Positions 7,155 through 8,400 of a DNA stretch of 8,400 bases are shown in pieces; the first letter of the stretch is position 1, and every line of letters begins with the position of its first letter. The stretch comes from SAR116 cluster bacterium. Lineage in GTDB: Bacteria > Pseudomonadota > Alphaproteobacteria > Puniceispirillales > Puniceispirillaceae. Under the pieces are notes generated by a model. It was not told the DNA's origin. It made no database searches and saw only the letters and a list, made by a program, of their open reading frames with translations. A program made the translations under genes and the position numbers. The stretch lies in NCBI GenBank assembly GCA_004213025.1, contig SHBC01000044.1, positions 1-8,400 on the forward strand, in the 5' to 3' direction.

Positions 7155-8162
7155 TCAATCCCTACGCCGGGTTTCAAGCTCGTTACGTGCGGCGGCCCCA
7201 AGATGCGCGCCGCCGCGCTGGCGGGCGATCTCGATCTGTCGCTGCCGCTCGGCAAAGCGCTGGCGCCGCTCGGCATCGGTCGCGCCGTGGCAATGGTGGC
7301 AGCTGACGCCCGGTGTGTAGTCCTGATGTTCAAGGTCTTCCGGCGCCAGCGGCATGCGGCAGGCATGGCACATGGCATGGCGTCCCGGCTTCAGCTCATG
7401 ATCAACCGCCACCCGGTTGTCAAAGACGAAACATTCGCCCTGCCAGCGGCTGTCCTCACGGGGAACATCCTCAAGATAGCGAAGAATGCCCCCCTTCAGA
7501 TGGTAGACTTCCTCGAACCCGAAATCCTGCATCAGGGCGCTTGCCTTCTCGCAGCGGATGCCGCCGGTGCAGAACATGGCCAGCTTTTTCGGGCGCCCGC
7601 CCTCGCCTGACGCCAGGTTTTCGGCCCAGGCCGGAAACTCACGGAAACTGTCGGTCTGCGGGTCGACCGCGCCGGCAAAGCTGCCGATCGCCGTTTCATA
7701 GCGGTTGCGGGTGTCGATCACCATCACATCCGGATCATCGATCAGCGCGTTCCATTCGGCCGGTTCGACATAGGTGCCGGTGGCCTGTGCCGGCCGGATT
7801 TCCGGACGTCCCATGGTCACGATCTCGCGCTTCAGCCGCACCTTCATGCGCAGGAAGGCCTGTTCCGGCGATGCGGAAAATTTCAATGACAGCCCATTGA
7901 ACCGCCCGTCCGCCTCGACCCAGTCAAGAAACGCCGCCATGCCATGGCGCGGGCCGCAGACGGTGCCATTGATGCCTTCCTCGGCAAGCAGCAGCGTGCC
8001 ATGGATGTCATGCGCGTCGCACAGGGTCTGCAGGCGCGGCTGCAGGGCGCGATAATCGGCAAGGTCGACAAATTTATACAGCGCGGTGATCACATATCCG
8101 GACCGGTTGTCGACACCAAGCCGGCGCAGCGCCTCATTCATGTCATCTGCAAGTCTGGTCAT
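7155..8162 (-). CDS. trhO: tRNA uridine(34) hydroxylase, rhodanese family
   Basis: A complete 335-residue protein of the TrhO (YceA) family, which uses oxygen to hydroxylate uridine 34 in certain tRNA anticodons, the first step towards 5-methoxyuridine-type modifications. The N-terminal domain (about 22-118) has YVITALYKFVDL and the family block LLLAEEGINGTVCG (57-70). The rhodanese domain (about 125-235) shows VMVIDTRNRYET and the active loop FCTGGIRCEKASALM (197-211), with Cys198 as the rhodanese cysteine and Cys204 also conserved, then YHLKGGILRYLE. The tail carries two cysteine pairs, CHAC (265-268) and CHHC (288-291), a likely zinc site, and a basic arginine-rich end that could bind tRNA. 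The ATG at 8162 has only a weak ribosome site; an ATG at residue 8 is an alternative start that leaves the fold intact. It is a single-gene unit convergent with the reductase gene. Confidence 0.95.
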   Translation of the reverse strand: MTRLADDMNEALRRLGVDNRSGYVITALYKFVDLADYRALQPRLQTLCDAHDIHGTLLLAEEGINGTVCGPRHGMAAFLDWVEADGRFNGLSLKFSASPEQAFLRMKVRLKREIVTMGRPEIRPAQATGTYVEPAEWNALIDDPDVMVIDTRNRYETAIGSFAGAVDPQTDSFREFPAWAENLASGEGGRPKKLAMFCTGGIRCEKASALMQDFGFEEVYHLKGGILRYLEDVPREDSRWQGECFVFDNRVAVDHELKPGRHAMCHACRMPLAPEDLEHQDYTPGVSCHHCHGATDAERRQRFAERQRQIEIARQRGGAHLGAAARNELETRRRD

Positions 8163-8190
8163 GGCCGCTCAATGATAATTGCCGGACGAT

Positions 8191-8233
8191 GTTCACTCGA
8201 TGATGGTCACCGAATGATGGTCACCGAATGATG
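8191..8233 (+). repeat. Tandem 14-bp direct repeats upstream of trhO
   Basis: GTCACCGAATGATG occurs twice back to back and perfectly (8206-8219 and 8220-8233). A decayed third copy, GTTCACTCGATGATG, abuts them on the left (8191-8205). Each perfect copy, with the G before it, contains the near-palindrome GGTCACC. The array lies 29-71 bases upstream of the trhO ATG in the gap between divergent genes. It may be a regulator binding array or a replication-slippage product; the sequence does not decide. Confidence 0.8.
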
Positions 8234-8303
8234 CAGGTGGTGTTTGCTGCGCGGACGGTACACCGGGCGGCGGCGGCTTACAAGACCGGGTGCTTCCAGA
8301 TGC

Positions 8304-8332
8304 TTGTGCGGCGTCCGTGCCGGCGTTAGTGT
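8304..8332 (+). promoter_or_regulatory. Candidate promoter for the gene starting at 8357
   Basis: TTGTGC (8304-8309) and TAGTGT (8327-8332) are spaced by 17 bases and end 24 bases before the ATG at 8357. The -35 is fair and the -10 weak, so this is a low-confidence motif call. Confidence 0.28.
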
Positions 8333-8356
8333 CAGCCGAAAAGAAGGGGGCACGCG

Positions 8357-8400
8357 ATGCTGAAGGAACTTGTTCTGGGTGATGATCATCTCAGCCTGTC
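8357..8400 (+). CDS. Start of an unidentified gene, cut by the window edge
   Basis: An ATG at 8357 opens a frame encoding MLKELVLGDDHLSL before the window ends. AAGGGGG at 8344-8350, 6 bases upstream, is a strong ribosome-site match and is the main reason to call a gene here. Fifteen residues are too few to assign a family. It is divergent from trhO across a 194-bp gap that holds the 14-bp repeats. Confidence 0.55.
   Translation, partial: MLKELVLGDDHLSL

Noticed and set aside
6208..7158. Antisense 316-codon frame over the glutathionyl-hydroquinone reductase
   Set aside because: Composition-driven shadow of a well-supported gene.
8207..8389. Minus-strand 60-codon frame upstream of trhO
   Set aside because: It spans the tandem repeats, lacks a ribosome site and resembles no protein; treated as non-coding.

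Overview
This is an ordinary chromosomal stretch of a GC-rich proteobacterium. The aerobic catabolic content, the GC-rich third codon positions and the protein sequences suggest a marine-type alphaproteobacterium (Rhodospirillales or SAR116-like), but this is inferred from sequence style and no phylogenetic marker was tested. There is no rRNA, tRNA, CRISPR array, insertion sequence, phage gene or integration site. I did not find a convincing new multi-gene system.

Left block (3-2766, + strand): three genes fused by stop/start overlaps. They are the C-terminal part of a creatinase/ectoine-hydrolase-like M24 protein, an M20 deacetylase of the ArgE type, and an EamA-type drug/metabolite transporter. 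Together they read as a small unit that opens a cyclic or amide compound, removes an acyl group and moves a product across the membrane. The substrate is not proven; ectoine or a related compound is the leading guess.

Middle block (2789-5252, - strand): a glutaryl-CoA dehydrogenase gene followed 16 bp later by a class III CoA-transferase gene. This is the known glutarate module: the transferase makes glutaryl-CoA and the dehydrogenase oxidatively decarboxylates it to crotonyl-CoA, at the end of lysine, tryptophan or glutarate breakdown. It converges on the left block with 22 bp between stop codons.

Right-centre block (5472-7134, + strand): ribulose-phosphate 3-epimerase (rpe, TTG start, with a good sigma70-like promoter in the 219-bp divergent gap) followed 13 bp later by a Xi-class glutathione transferase (glutathionyl-hydroquinone reductase).

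Right edge: trhO, a rhodanese-family tRNA uridine hydroxylase, lies on the - strand (7155-8162) and converges on the reductase with 20 bp between. Its 194-bp upstream gap holds a 14-bp tandem direct repeat. A further + strand gene begins at 8357 and runs off the window.
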